Source: Syntrophorhabdaceae bacterium (GTDB lineage Bacteria; Desulfobacterota; Syntrophorhabdia; Syntrophorhabdales; Syntrophorhabdaceae). Taken from it: DNA of 64,000 nucleotides. Below are positions 16,250-26,163 of the stretch, piece after piece. A model generated the notes under the pieces. It was not told the origin of the DNA. It did no database searches and saw only the letters and a list, made by a program, of their open reading frames with translations. The stretch is taken from assembly GCA_036504895.1 (NCBI GenBank), contig DASXUJ010000044.1, positions 1 to 64,000 of the forward strand, in the 5' to 3' direction. The position numbers were made by a program, and so were the translations under genes. The stretch's first letter is position 1. Each line of letters begins with the position of its first letter.

Positions 16250-17302
16250 ATGTACGAACAAGGTGTGATCAGGCCCCCTAGCGAGGCCAATAGCCTCCTG
16301 GTCCGGGTGACGAGGAACTGCCCATGGAACCAGTGCCTTTTTTGTCCCGCCTACAAAGGGACGAAATTTTCAAAGAGGACCGTGGAAGAGGTAAAAAAAG
16401 ATATTGACGCCATGGCTGGGCAATACGGTAACGCCTCATATATTCAGTCCGCTTTCCTTCAGGACGGCGACAGTCTTCTCCTTCCTACGACGGAAGTGCT
16501 GGAGATACTCCATTATCTGAAAGAGAAATTTCCCGGCATCACGCGGATAACCACATACGCCCGCGCCCCCACCCTTCGGAAAAAAACGGTGGAAGAGCTG
16601 AAACAGCTGCGGGAAGCGGGCCTGTCGAGAATCCATGCGGGACTGGAGAGCGGCTCCGCCACAGTGCTCAAGATGATCAAAAAAGGCATTACTCCCGAGG
16701 ATATTGTGGAGGGAGGCATGAAGGTCGTTGAGGCCGGCATATCTTTATCCGAATATATCATGCCCGGCGTCGGAGGACGGACCCTGAGCAAAGAGCACGC
16801 AATCGAGACGGCAAAGCTCCTGAACAAGGTGAGGCCCGATTTCATCAGGGTGCGCACCTTCGCCCTTCATCCCATGTCTCCCATGAACCGGCTGGTCGAG
16901 AATGGGACCTTCGTCCCCATGAGCGACGACGAGATGGTGGAAGAGATACGACTTCTCGTGGCCACTCTCGACGAGATGCACAGCTACTTCTCCTGCGGGG
17001 ACTACAGTCCGAACCTCCTCATGCAGGTGGACGGGTACCTCGATGAGAAGAAGGACTATATGCTCGGGGAGCTCGACAGGTTTCTCGCCCTCACAAAAGA
17101 GCAGAGGCAGGCATATTCTCTCCTCCGGCGGACTTCTTATATGAATTACCCTATCGATGTGGTGCTCAACGAATCCACCATGAGGCAGATACGCCCCGAG
17201 ATCGCGAAGCTCGAAGGGGGCTGTGCAGACGGTTTCGATAAATATATCCAGAACCTCATGTCCTATCAGATCCCGCAGCCCCAGACGGATAATTGGAAAT
17301 AA
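16250..17302 (+). CDS. Radical SAM protein with CX4CX2C cluster motif
   Basis: A 350-residue radical SAM enzyme. The cluster motif near residue 24 reads CPWNQCLFC, so the first spacing is four residues and not the usual three. Downstream are SAM-binding features: FLQDGDSLLL, a GLESGSATVLKMIKKG segment typical of the GxExGS region, and SEYIMPGVGG. Similar proteins in anaerobes are annotated only as radical SAM; the substrate is unknown. ATAGGAG precedes the start. It is flanked by CorA (divergent) and endonuclease V, which give no functional clue. Confidence 0.85.
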   Translation: MYEQGVIRPPSEANSLLVRVTRNCPWNQCLFCPAYKGTKFSKRTVEEVKKDIDAMAGQYGNASYIQSAFLQDGDSLLLPTTEVLEILHYLKEKFPGITRITTYARAPTLRKKTVEELKQLREAGLSRIHAGLESGSATVLKMIKKGITPEDIVEGGMKVVEAGISLSEYIMPGVGGRTLSKEHAIETAKLLNKVRPDFIRVRTFALHPMSPMNRLVENGTFVPMSDDEMVEEIRLLVATLDEMHSYFSCGDYSPNLLMQVDGYLDEKKDYMLGELDRFLALTKEQRQAYSLLRRTSYMNYPIDVVLNESTMRQIRPEIAKLEGGCADGFDKYIQNLMSYQIPQPQTDNWK

Positions 17303-17406
17303 GGCATTGCGGGCGAGGGCTTATGTCATCGTCCGCAGCCTTCCCGTCACAAAAACCATTATACAAAGAGAGCCGGCTGTATTAATATAATCTCTATCGG
17401 TAAAAC

Positions 17407-18036
17407 ATGGACGGAGAACTCGGTATATACCCTATTTACACCCTATGGAAAATGGTGGAAAAGGCATATGAGAACAGAGATATCTCAATTGTGGGGGCTG
17501 TCGATGTGGCATACAGGGATGACCGGTACTTTTCGGCACTTACGCTCTATAAGAATGGAGTATTAACGGATATAAAGACCGACAGCGGAATCTCCAGAGG
17601 GGCTTACGTAAGCTCCCTCTTTTTCCTCAAGGAAGGGCCCATTGTATCCCGCCTGGTATACGGCGAACCCATGGACCTTCTCTTCCTGAACGGCCACGGC
17701 ATTTGCCACCCCTACAATTACGGTCTCGCCACGGTGATCGGCTTCACCCACCGCATCCCCACCGTGGGAATCGCCCGCCGACTGATAAAAGGTCGGTATG
17801 ACAGGATTCTTTCCCGGGACCCGAGCTTCACCTATATAACCCAGGAAGGTAAGATCACGGGGGTCGGGGTGAATAGCGAAACCGCGAAGAAACCTATTTT
17901 CCTTTCCCAGGGCTTCGGAATAACTATAGAGAGAATGATGGTGGAGTACCTTAAATGGACCCCCAAAGGCAAAATGCCCGAGCCTCTAAGGCTCGCCCAT
18001 GTGGAGTCAATGAAACTCGCGAGAGCGGGGGGCTGA
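17407..18036 (+). CDS. Endonuclease V-like protein with altered catalytic residues
   Basis: A 209-residue protein with the endonuclease V fold pattern: GAVDVAY (first metal Asp), FFLKEGPIV (Glu), NGHGICHP, PTVGIAR and PEPLRLAH. Endonuclease V cleaves near deaminated bases such as inosine. Here the third metal ligand, the Asp of the family's DGHG motif, is Asn (LNGHG), the later His of the SxGH motif is Phe (SQGFGIT), and the Lys of GVAK is Arg. The fold assignment is firm, but activity is doubtful or changed. There is no clear ribosome binding site before the ATG; TATAAT lies 16 bases upstream (17386-17391). Confidence 0.8.
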   Translation: MDGELGIYPIYTLWKMVEKAYENRDISIVGAVDVAYRDDRYFSALTLYKNGVLTDIKTDSGISRGAYVSSLFFLKEGPIVSRLVYGEPMDLLFLNGHGICHPYNYGLATVIGFTHRIPTVGIARRLIKGRYDRILSRDPSFTYITQEGKITGVGVNSETAKKPIFLSQGFGITIERMMVEYLKWTPKGKMPEPLRLAHVESMKLARAGG

Positions 18037-18053
18037 ACCGCAGAAAGAGAGAT

Positions 18054-19256
18054 TTAGAGGGGGAACTCCTGAGGGCGTATCCCTTCGGGGTTTTCCCCGA
18101 TCCCCGGAGTAACATGCTCCTGAATTCTTAGTTTCGGCAAAGGTCCGAGGTACTGGTAGTAATAGCACCGTATGTCGCCGTTGAATATCTTCCTGTTCTT
18201 GTCGGCACGACGGCCGAAAAAACGCTGGAACTCCGGATGGGCGGAGAGGACAAAGACGGACCAGCCCTCCAGCTCCGAGAACACCTTGCCCATAGCCTTA
18301 TAAAGCCTCTCCACTTCCCGCTGGTCGCCTAGCCTCTCCCCATAGGGGGGATTGCAGACTATGCATCCGTATTTCTTCCTTGACCTGAACTCTTCCGCAG
18401 GAAGCTTCTGGAAGGCGATAGAATCGGCCACTCCCGCACGGAACGCGTTTTCCCGTGCCGTCTTCAATACTTCGGGATCATTATCGGAAGCGAGGATCCT
18501 GAAGCTTCCATCCCTGATCCGGCTCGCGGCCTCTTCGCGCGCCCTTGTCCACACCTCCGGAGGCATGGAAGGCCATTCTTCCGAAACAAAAGACCGTTTT
18601 AATCCGGGAGCAATATTTCTGCCGATGAGAGCGGCCTCTATGGCAATGGTGCCCGAGCCGCAAAAGGGATCGACGAGAATCCGCTCAGGTCTCCAGCGGC
18701 TCAGCATCACAAGGGCTGCCGCGAGGGTCTCCCTGAGCGGAGCCTCACCCGCTCGTTCCCTGTAGCCCCTTCTGTGAAGGCCGGGACCCGACGTATCGAC
18801 AGTAAGGGTCGCCGCGTCTTTAAGCATGGCGATCTCTATCTTATAGGCAGGGCCGGACTCCTCGAACCAGTCGGTCCGGTGTTTCCTCTTCATAGCCTCG
18901 ACTACTGCCTTCTTTACGATCGACTGGCAGTCCTTGACGCTGAAAAGCTGCGATTTTACCGATTTGCCGACTATATGCATTTTCCCGGCATGAGGGATCA
19001 TCTCTTCCCATGCGACATTGCGCGTCCCCTGAAAAAGCTCTTCAAAATCGATTGCCCTGAATTCAGCCATCTTGATCAGTACCCTGTCCGCGGTCCTGAG
19101 CTGAATATTGCAGCGGGCGATATCCCCCTCGTCCCCTTCGAAAGATATTTTTCCGTTCTCGACCGTGAGGTCCTCGTATCCCAGGGACTTGAGCTCCTGG
19201 GCGACCACCGACTCGAGTCCGAATGTGGAAGTTGCGATTATCGTATATTGGGTCAC
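18054..19256 (-). CDS. THUMP-domain SAM-dependent RNA methyltransferase (RlmL/YpsC type)
   Basis: A 400-residue methyltransferase. The N-terminal THUMP domain (residues ~5-160, beginning ATSTFGLESVVAQELK) binds RNA. The C-terminal Rossmann domain has LVDPFCGSGTIAIEAA as the SAM-binding motif and CNPPYGERLGD as the N6/N2 catalytic NPPY. This matches the RlmL N-terminal half/YpsC family, which makes m2G in 23S rRNA; the exact target is not provable here. It converges with the endonuclease V gene. Confidence 0.9.
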   Translation of the reverse strand: MTQYTIIATSTFGLESVVAQELKSLGYEDLTVENGKISFEGDEGDIARCNIQLRTADRVLIKMAEFRAIDFEELFQGTRNVAWEEMIPHAGKMHIVGKSVKSQLFSVKDCQSIVKKAVVEAMKRKHRTDWFEESGPAYKIEIAMLKDAATLTVDTSGPGLHRRGYRERAGEAPLRETLAAALVMLSRWRPERILVDPFCGSGTIAIEAALIGRNIAPGLKRSFVSEEWPSMPPEVWTRAREEAASRIRDGSFRILASDNDPEVLKTARENAFRAGVADSIAFQKLPAEEFRSRKKYGCIVCNPPYGERLGDQREVERLYKAMGKVFSELEGWSVFVLSAHPEFQRFFGRRADKNRKIFNGDIRCYYYQYLGPLPKLRIQEHVTPGIGENPEGIRPQEFPL

Positions 19257-19466
19257 TCTGGCTTAAACTCCTGAAATGTGCATTTTCATTTGCGCGAAGG
19301 AGGCAATGCCTCTGCCTTCGCGTCCTGGTATTATACCATATTTCTGCCATGCTGCGCTGAAGGGATTTCCCGGCTCTTTTCTTTGAATGCCGCCGGGCGG
19401 GAAGGCCGCTTTCTTTTGACCTTCGATTTCAATTGGATCGGTTGGAAGAGAGTGAGAGAATTCTGT

Positions 19467-19494
19467 TTGAAGAGTTCGACTTTGGTGATAGAAT
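19467..19494 (+). promoter_or_regulatory. Promoter-like pair before the MASE1 kinase
   Basis: TTGAAG (19467-19472), 16-base spacer, TAGAAT (19489-19494), 33 bases before the kinase start. The rest of the 19257-19526 gap holds no recognisable gene. Confidence 0.45.
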
Positions 19495-19526
19495 GGGACA
19501 AGGGATTCTTATGATCCCTACTGCCC

Positions 19527-22136
19527 ATGAATAAGAATAGGCATAATCAGAGTGTATGCGGGAATGCGAGCGGCCCGGCCGCAGCCGCGGATAAAGCAGT
19601 CTTTGTCCGAATTTTAATCGTCGCAGTCGTCTATTACCTTGCGGCGAGCCTCGGCTTAACTCTTGCCTTCGCCCATACCAACGCCAGTGTCGTATGGCCT
19701 GCCGCAGGAATGGCCCTGGGGTCGTACCTTGTCCTAGGCGGCCGCATCTGGCCCGGCATCTTTCTCGGGGCCTTTGCCGCAAACCTGTCCAACCTCTTTT
19801 CTTCAGGCCTCTCGCTGCCTTCAGCCATGCTCCTCTCTCTCATTACCGCAGCAGGCAACACCCTGGAGACCTTGATAGGGGCCGCCCTCATCAACCGGTT
19901 CGGAGACGGGGAAAGGCCCTTTGAAAATGCGAAAAATACCATGGCCTTTGTAGTATTCGCCGGTTTTCTCAGCACCGCGGCGGCCGCCCTCATCGGGGGC
20001 ACGGCCTATTGCGTCGCCCTCGGCTCCTGGTCCCTGTACCGTCCCATGCTTCTTACGTGGTGGCTGGGAGACCTGGTGGGCATCATGGTTTTTGCTCCCA
20101 TCATTCTCACATGGAAAATGCACCGTTCTACCCGGTGGAGCGGGCTCCGGGCCATAGAGGTCGTCGCCCTGGCTCTCCTTTTGCTGATAGTGGAGGCGGT
20201 GGTATTTCTCACGGGCTATCCCCTTATGTATCTGATCATCCCATTCCTTATCCTTACGGCATTTCGCTTCGGACAGTTCGAGGCGGCGGTGGCGGTGGCG
20301 GTGGTGATGATCACTTCCCTTGTTTTCATCGTGAGGGCTCCCACACCCTTTCCCGGCTTTCCCTTCAGCGACACCCTCCTGTTTTTCCAGTCCTACATCG
20401 CAATAACATCGATCACTACTCTTCTAATCTCCTCTCTCGTCATGGAGCGAAAAAGGACGAATGAGAAGCTCGTTGCGGCACGCCGTCAGCTTTACGACAC
20501 GGTGGAGTTCCTGCCCGACCCGACCATGGCCATCGACCTCGAAGGTCGGGTCATCGTCTGGAACCGAGCCATGGAAGAGCTGAGTGGAGTCTCCAAGGAG
20601 GATATGCTCGGCAAGGGAGACTACTGCTACTCGCTGCCTCTCGTGGGCGAGGCGCGGCCGATTCTTATCGATTTCGCCGGCGGCGAGGAGGACCCCCTGC
20701 CGCAGGGCTACGAGATGGTTTCGAGAAAAGGGCGAACCCTTTATGCAGAACGGTATAATCCGGTGCTCGGGCGTTACATTTCGGGCGCAGCCTCCATGCT
20801 CGTGGGAGAAGAAGGGGTCCCTTACGGATCGATTGCGTCCTTTCGAGACATAAACGACCATAAGCGTATTGAAACCGCCTTGCGTGAACATCAGGAAAAT
20901 CTCGAAAAGGTGGTGAAGGAGCGCACGGCGGAGCTCGAGGCGGCAAACGGGCGGCTGAAGAAGGAGATCGGGGAGCGGCTTCACACCGAAGAAAGGCTCA
21001 TCCGGAGCGAAGCCCGGTACCGCGATCTCGTGGAGAGCGCAAACAGCGTAATCCTGAGGATGCTGCCGGACGGCACAATTACCTTTTTCAACAAGTTCGC
21101 CCGAGACTTCTTCGGTTTCACCCTTGAGGAGGTAATCGGCCGGTCCCTCGTGGACACCATTGTTCCCGTCGTGGAGTCGACGGGCCGGGACCTCTCGGCC
21201 CTCGCCCGGGAGATTGCGGCAAGACCTGAGGAATACGTCCGTAATGTAAATGAAAATATCACAAAATCAGGCGAGCGGGTCTGGGTCGCCTGGACGAACA
21301 AGCCCATTTTTGACGAAAAGGGCGCCGTGGCGGAAACCCTCTCCATCGGAGTGGACATCACGCAGCTTGTGCTTACCGAGAGGGAGCTGAGGCAGACTCT
21401 CGATGAGCTCGAGATCGCCAAAGAGCGCGCGGAGAAGGCAGATCGCCTGAAGTCTGCCTTTCTCGCCACCATGTCACACGAGCTGCGCACCCCCCTCAAT
21501 TCTATCATAGGGTTTACCGGCATTCTCCTTCAGGGCCTCGTGGGACCTCTCAACGAAGAGCAGAGAAAACAACTGGGAATGGTCCGGTCGAGCGCGAACC
21601 ATCTCCTCTCCCTCATCAATGATGTACTCGATATCTCGAAAATCGAGGCGGGCCAGCTCCAGGTTGCGATGGAGCCCTTCGACCTCACGGGATCTATCGA
21701 AAAGGTGGCCGGAAGCGTTCGCCCCCTTGCGGAAAAGAAGGGTATCGAGCTCAGAGTCTCGGTTTCCCCGGATGCGGGCGTCATCATAAGCGACAGGCGC
21801 CGGGTAGAGCAGATCCTCCTCAATCTCCTGAATAATGCGGTGAAATTCACGGAAACGGGACATGTGGCGGTAAGCTGCCGGAGGAATCCCGACGGGGTGA
21901 GCATAAGCGTTGAAGATACCGGAATAGGCGTCAAAGAAGAGGACAGGGAGAACATATTCAAGCCCTTTCTTCAGATCGACACAGGGCTGACGCGCAAATA
22001 CGAGGGAACGGGCCTCGGGCTTTCCATTTGCGTCCGTCTCGTGAGCTTATTGAACGGCAGCCTGACGGTAGACAGCACCGTAGGCAAAGGAAGCACCTTC
22101 ACCTTTAGTCTGCCTTCGGAAAGGAGCGAAAAATGA
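19527..22136 (+). CDS. MASE1-PAS-PAS sensor histidine kinase
   Basis: An 869-residue membrane sensor kinase. Residues ~25-300 form the MASE1 membrane sensor domain (eight or so helices, with NASVVWPAAGMAL). One PAS domain (~315-440) and a coiled coil with many Glu/Lys precede a second PAS (~490-615). The HisKA phospho-acceptor is SHELRTPLNSIIGF, and the ATPase core shows NLLNNAVKFTE, EDTGIGVKEED and GTGLGLSI. It has no receiver of its own; the next gene, overlapping by 4 bases, is a lone receiver and the likely partner. Confidence 0.93.
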   Translation: MNKNRHNQSVCGNASGPAAAADKAVFVRILIVAVVYYLAASLGLTLAFAHTNASVVWPAAGMALGSYLVLGGRIWPGIFLGAFAANLSNLFSSGLSLPSAMLLSLITAAGNTLETLIGAALINRFGDGERPFENAKNTMAFVVFAGFLSTAAAALIGGTAYCVALGSWSLYRPMLLTWWLGDLVGIMVFAPIILTWKMHRSTRWSGLRAIEVVALALLLLIVEAVVFLTGYPLMYLIIPFLILTAFRFGQFEAAVAVAVVMITSLVFIVRAPTPFPGFPFSDTLLFFQSYIAITSITTLLISSLVMERKRTNEKLVAARRQLYDTVEFLPDPTMAIDLEGRVIVWNRAMEELSGVSKEDMLGKGDYCYSLPLVGEARPILIDFAGGEEDPLPQGYEMVSRKGRTLYAERYNPVLGRYISGAASMLVGEEGVPYGSIASFRDINDHKRIETALREHQENLEKVVKERTAELEAANGRLKKEIGERLHTEERLIRSEARYRDLVESANSVILRMLPDGTITFFNKFARDFFGFTLEEVIGRSLVDTIVPVVESTGRDLSALAREIAARPEEYVRNVNENITKSGERVWVAWTNKPIFDEKGAVAETLSIGVDITQLVLTERELRQTLDELEIAKERAEKADRLKSAFLATMSHELRTPLNSIIGFTGILLQGLVGPLNEEQRKQLGMVRSSANHLLSLINDVLDISKIEAGQLQVAMEPFDLTGSIEKVAGSVRPLAEKKGIELRVSVSPDAGVIISDRRRVEQILLNLLNNAVKFTETGHVAVSCRRNPDGVSISVEDTGIGVKEEDRENIFKPFLQIDTGLTRKYEGTGLGLSICVRLVSLLNGSLTVDSTVGKGSTFTFSLPSERSEK

Positions 22137-22498
22137 GCAATAGGATTCTCGTAATCGAAGATAACGAGCAAAACCTTTACCTCACGACCTTTATCCTCGA
22201 AACACACGGGTATGAGGTCTTTCAGGCCCGGGATGGGAGGGAGGGGATTGCCCTGGCCGCGTCGATAAAGCCGGAACTCATACTCCTCGATATACAACTG
22301 CCTCTTATGGACGGATACATGGTGGCCGGATCGTTGAGGGAAAACCCTCTTCTCGCGAATGTTCCCATAATCGCGGTGACATCCTATGCCATGGCAGGGG
22401 ACCGGGAGAAGGCCCTCGAGGCCGGCTGCACCGGATACATAGAAAAACCCATCAATCCGGATACTTTTATGCTTCAGATCATTGAACATCTGACGTGA
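22133..22498 (+). CDS. Single-domain response regulator (CheY-like)
   Basis: A 121-residue receiver with the acidic pair ED (residues 9-10), phospho-acceptor Asp in LLDIQLPLMDGY, conserved Thr/Ser in AVTSYAM and Lys in IEKPINP. It starts in an ATGA overlap with the upstream kinase gene, so the two are co-translated. With no output domain it probably relays phosphate to another kinase or acts by protein contact; this subfamily (DNEQN after the acidic pair) resembles DivK. Confidence 0.92.
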   Translation: MSNRILVIEDNEQNLYLTTFILETHGYEVFQARDGREGIALAASIKPELILLDIQLPLMDGYMVAGSLRENPLLANVPIIAVTSYAMAGDREKALEAGCTGYIEKPINPDTFMLQIIEHLT

Positions 22499-22523
22499 CT
22501 ATTTTAAGGGGGGATACCTGCCT

Positions 22524-24614
22524 ATGCCCAGAATCCTGGTAGCGGACGACAACGCAGAAAACCTGTATTACCTCGAAATCCTGCTGAAGGGGAACCACTA
22601 TGACGTTGCAACCGCTCGTAATGGGTCGGAGGCGCTCGACGCGGCCCTCGAATCTTCTCCGGATCTCATAATAACCGATATCCTTATGCCCGTCATGGAC
22701 GGCTTCTCCTTGTGCCGTGAATGGAAATCGAACGAAAGACTCAAGAGGATCCCTTTTGTCTTCTACACCGCCACCTATACGGAGTCGAAGGACGAGGAAT
22801 TCGCCCTGAGCCTGGGGGCGGACCGGTTTGTGGTAAAGCCCCAGGAGCCCGAGGTTCTCCTCGGGATCATCGACGATACCCTGGCGCTCGCGCGGCGCCC
22901 ATCCCCTATCCCGCCCGATCAGGAGGGACCGCAGGAAGAACAGACGTTCTTCAAAGGGTATAGCGATACCCTTTTCCGCAAACTGGAAAAGAAGATGATA
23001 GACCTGGAAAGCACGAACCGCACCCTCCTGGCCGCCATAGAAGAGCTGGAGAAGGCGGAGGCATCTCTGAAGACAAGTGAAGCAAAATATCGTCACATAT
23101 TCGAAAACGCGGTAATGGGCATATTCCGGACGGACGAACAGGGCCGATACCTTGACATAAACCGCACCTTTGCCGGAATGTTCGGATACGACTCGCAGGA
23201 GGAGATGGTGAAGGCCTTTCCGGAGATGGAGGAAAGGCAGTTCGTAGACCCGCAACACTATAAAAAGCTGAAAAGCGCAATAACGGGGCAGGGCGTGGTA
23301 GAAGGCTTCGAATCACAGATTTACAGAAAGGATGGGACCAGCGCGTGGATTGCGATAAACATGAGGGCCCTGCAAAACCATGACAGCGGATTTCTATGGG
23401 AGGGCACGGCCATAAATATTACGGCCCGGAAGAAAGCTGAAGATGAGAAAAACCAGCTCGAAAATCAGCTCCGCCAGTCGCAGAAGATGGAGGCCATCGG
23501 GACGCTCGCGGGAGGCGTGGCTCACGATTTCAATAACATCCTCACCGCCATCATCGGCTACGCAAGCCTTCTGGGAATGGACATCGAGAAAAACGATCAT
23601 AAGAAGATCTATATCGATCAGATACTCGCCTCTTCCCAGAAGGCCGCCAACCTTACCCAGAGCCTGCTCGCCTTCAGCCGGAAACAGGCAATCGAGCTTA
23701 AAGCCCTGAGGGTGAAGACAATCATTCAGGAGATGGAGAAGATCCTGCCCAGACTGCTCACCGAAGACATAGAGCTGAGAATAGAGCCCGTCAACGAGGA
23801 GTTGACCATTATGGCCGACCTCACCCAGATCGATCAGGTTTTGCTGAATCTCGCAACCAATGCCCGTGACGCCATGCCCAATGGGGGCATGCTCGTCATC
23901 AAAACCGCGGAGGTTAAGGCCGGAGCGGAGGTTCCGGGGGTTCCCGGCGTGGACCAGAATTGCGGCTACGTACTCCTCTCGGTGACTGACACGGGTGTGG
24001 GCATGGATGAAGCAACAAGAGAGAAGATTTTCGAGCCCTTCTTTACGACCAAGGAGGCCGGGAAAGGCACGGGCCTCGGCCTTTCCACCGTGTATGGCAT
24101 AGTGAAGCAACACGACGGGCATATTGCGGTTGACAGCGAGCCGGATCATGGGACCGTCTTCCGCATATATTTCCGCTCGGCAAGGTTGCTCCCGGAAGAA
24201 CCGGTCCGGCATGAGGCACCGCTTGCCCGTGGGACCGAAACCATTCTGATCGCTGAAGACAACAATGACCTCAGGATGCTTATAAAAGATGTGCTCTCGA
24301 GGGCAGGCTATTCGGTCATCGATGCGGTGGACGGGGATGACGCCGTTCTGAAGTTTTTGGAGCACAGGGATGCGATCGAGCTCCTGATCCTCGACGTGGT
24401 CATGCCGCGAAAGAACGGGCAGGCGGTGTATGAAAAAATAAGGGAGCTGAAGCCCGGGATTAAGGCGCTTTTCACGAGCGGGTATACGGGGGACGTGGTG
24501 CTCGATAAAGGGATTGCCGACGAAACCGTCGATTTTCTCTCAAAGCCCTTACCGCCCGTGGAACTTCTTGCGAGGGTGCGACAGATTCTGGATCGTAAGC
24601 CTCAATCCCACTAA
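22524..24614 (+). CDS. Hybrid histidine kinase (receiver-PAS-HisKA-HATPase-receiver)
   Basis: A 696-residue soluble hybrid kinase. Order: receiver 1 (1-125, [12 protein letters not shown]), coiled coil (~150-195), PAS (~195-310), HisKA with [19 protein letters not shown] (NtrB-like class), HATPase ([52 protein letters not shown]) and receiver 2 (~570-690, [14 protein letters not shown]). No membrane segment is seen. It lies 25 bases after the DivK-like receiver, and all three signalling genes are likely one operon. Confidence 0.92.
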   Translation: MPRILVADDNAENLYYLEILLKGNHYDVATARNGSEALDAALESSPDLIITDILMPVMDGFSLCREWKSNERLKRIPFVFYTATYTESKDEEFALSLGADRFVVKPQEPEVLLGIIDDTLALARRPSPIPPDQEGPQEEQTFFKGYSDTLFRKLEKKMIDLESTNRTLLAAIEELEKAEASLKTSEAKYRHIFENAVMGIFRTDEQGRYLDINRTFAGMFGYDSQEEMVKAFPEMEERQFVDPQHYKKLKSAITGQGVVEGFESQIYRKDGTSAWIAINMRALQNHDSGFLWEGTAINITARKKAEDEKNQLENQLRQSQKMEAIGTLAGGVAHDFNNILTAIIGYASLLGMDIEKNDHKKIYIDQILASSQKAANLTQSLLAFSRKQAIELKALRVKTIIQEMEKILPRLLTEDIELRIEPVNEELTIMADLTQIDQVLLNLATNARDAMPNGGMLVIKTAEVKAGAEVPGVPGVDQNCGYVLLSVTDTGVGMDEATREKIFEPFFTTKEAGKGTGLGLSTVYGIVKQHDGHIAVDSEPDHGTVFRIYFRSARLLPEEPVRHEAPLARGTETILIAEDNNDLRMLIKDVLSRAGYSVIDAVDGDDAVLKFLEHRDAIELLILDVVMPRKNGQAVYEKIRELKPGIKALFTSGYTGDVVLDKGIADETVDFLSKPLPPVELLARVRQILDRKPQSH

Positions 24615-24651
24615 AAACACTTTTTGCCGGCTGTTCGGAGCCGCCTGGATC

Positions 24652-26007
24652 TCAGGCCCGTGGCTGAGTTCCGAGCAATGCCTCCACTTCCAGCTTTCGC
24701 TGGAATTCTTTTGCCTGCTCTCCGTACCGTCTCGCCTCCTCTTTTCTCCCCATACGTTTATAAATCTTCGTCATAAGAATATAGAGGCTCGTGAGGTTGG
24801 CTTTATCGGGCTCGGGCGCGGACTCCAATATGACTTGAGCCCTCTTACAGAGCTTCTCCGCCTCTGCATTTTTCCCCTGGGTATAATAGGCGGCGGCGAG
24901 CCCTCCCGCCCTCAGGGCAATCTCGGGGTGATCCGGAGGGAAAGCCTTCTCCGCGATGGACAGCGCCCTCTCGTACAGAGGTTCCGCCTTGGCGGGTTTG
25001 CCGCCGTAATAGCAGGCGTGTGCCACATTTCCCAGGGCCAGGGCCATGCCGGCATGCTCCGGGCCCAGCTTCTTCTCCTTTAAGGCGAGAGAACGCTCGA
25101 AGAGGCGTCTCGCCTCCTCATATTTTCCCAGGTAATAATAGACGCCGCCCAGCTCGTCCACGGTCCTCTCTACAAAAGGATGGCCCGGACTCAGAACCTT
25201 CTGCTGGATTTCAAGGGCACGCTCGAGAAAAGGCTCGGCCCTGTCATATGCTCCTTTGGCGGCATGAGCCCTGCCGAGGTCATATCGGGATTCAGCGGTC
25301 AGAATGTGGACCGAGCCGAACACCCCTTTCCTCATATTCAGGACGTCCTTATAAAGCCTGATCGCCACCTCATGCCATCCCTGGGAAAGATAGAGCCCTG
25401 CCAGCCCCTTCTTTACCACGGCCACCAGGGCATCTTCAGTGCCGGGCGTCTGCTTTGCAAGCTCCAGGGCCTCTTTGAGGACCTGTTCCGCCTCTGCATG
25501 TCTGCCGAGAAACGTCCATGCCTTCCCGAGGTTCTCGAGAGATCTGATTTTCCCGTCTATATCCCGACCCCCGGCCTTTTCCCGCATTTCCCGTGCTTTT
25601 AAGAAGTATGATTCCCCTTCTTCATATCTGCCCTGCTCGATGCACGCCTCACCTATGTTGTCGAGAAGTGGGACCGGATCGATAGGGAGATCGCTGCCCT
25701 CACGTTCGCGAAGGGAGAGAATCCTCTTGTAAAGCTCTCCCGCTTCGGAATATCTTCCTTCCTCTTCATAGAGCCCCGCAAGATCGCCCATTGCCCGGGC
25801 AAATTCCTGCGGCCGGGGCTCCCCCGTCTCTTCCACTTTTTTCAGGCGTTCTTCGGCCACGGCGACCATCTCCGCTCTCGCCTTGATACGGGCCGCTTTC
25901 TCAGGACCGCCGTCCATATCCCTCACCAGGGTCCTTCCGGAGATATAATCCATAAAATAGGGGATATCTCCGATGAATCTCACAGTCGCGCGCAAAAAGC
26001 TTTTCAT
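24652..26007 (-). CDS. Tetratricopeptide-repeat protein
   Basis: A 451-residue protein made almost wholly of 42-residue TPR units of the kinesin-light-chain type, for example YLGKYEEARRLFERSLALKEKKLGPEH and YGGKPAKAEPLYERALSIAEKAFPPDH. The first ~30 residues are mildly hydrophobic but no clear signal peptide is present. It probably acts as a protein-binding scaffold; partners are unknown. An extended -10 (TGG-TATAAT, 26091-26096 on the reverse strand) lies upstream. Confidence 0.85.
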   Translation of the reverse strand: MKSFLRATVRFIGDIPYFMDYISGRTLVRDMDGGPEKAARIKARAEMVAVAEERLKKVEETGEPRPQEFARAMGDLAGLYEEEGRYSEAGELYKRILSLREREGSDLPIDPVPLLDNIGEACIEQGRYEEGESYFLKAREMREKAGGRDIDGKIRSLENLGKAWTFLGRHAEAEQVLKEALELAKQTPGTEDALVAVVKKGLAGLYLSQGWHEVAIRLYKDVLNMRKGVFGSVHILTAESRYDLGRAHAAKGAYDRAEPFLERALEIQQKVLSPGHPFVERTVDELGGVYYYLGKYEEARRLFERSLALKEKKLGPEHAGMALALGNVAHACYYGGKPAKAEPLYERALSIAEKAFPPDHPEIALRAGGLAAAYYTQGKNAEAEKLCKRAQVILESAPEPDKANLTSLYILMTKIYKRMGRKEEARRYGEQAKEFQRKLEVEALLGTQPRA

Positions 26008-26163
26008 AAGTTTCCTGTCGTTCCCGTGAAAACGATTTTCCGGTCTCTTGAACCACGTCCATCGCCACGGAAATCATATTTTAGTCCGTCATTATACCAC
26101 ATTCCAAAGTCATACGCCGAAGGTGGGGCGCTCCCCGCGATATCACGCCGGCAACAGGATGTC

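Noticed and set aside
23394-24365. 323-codon open frame on the minus strand
   Set aside because: Lies opposite the hybrid histidine kinase ATPase and receiver domains and shows no family pattern.
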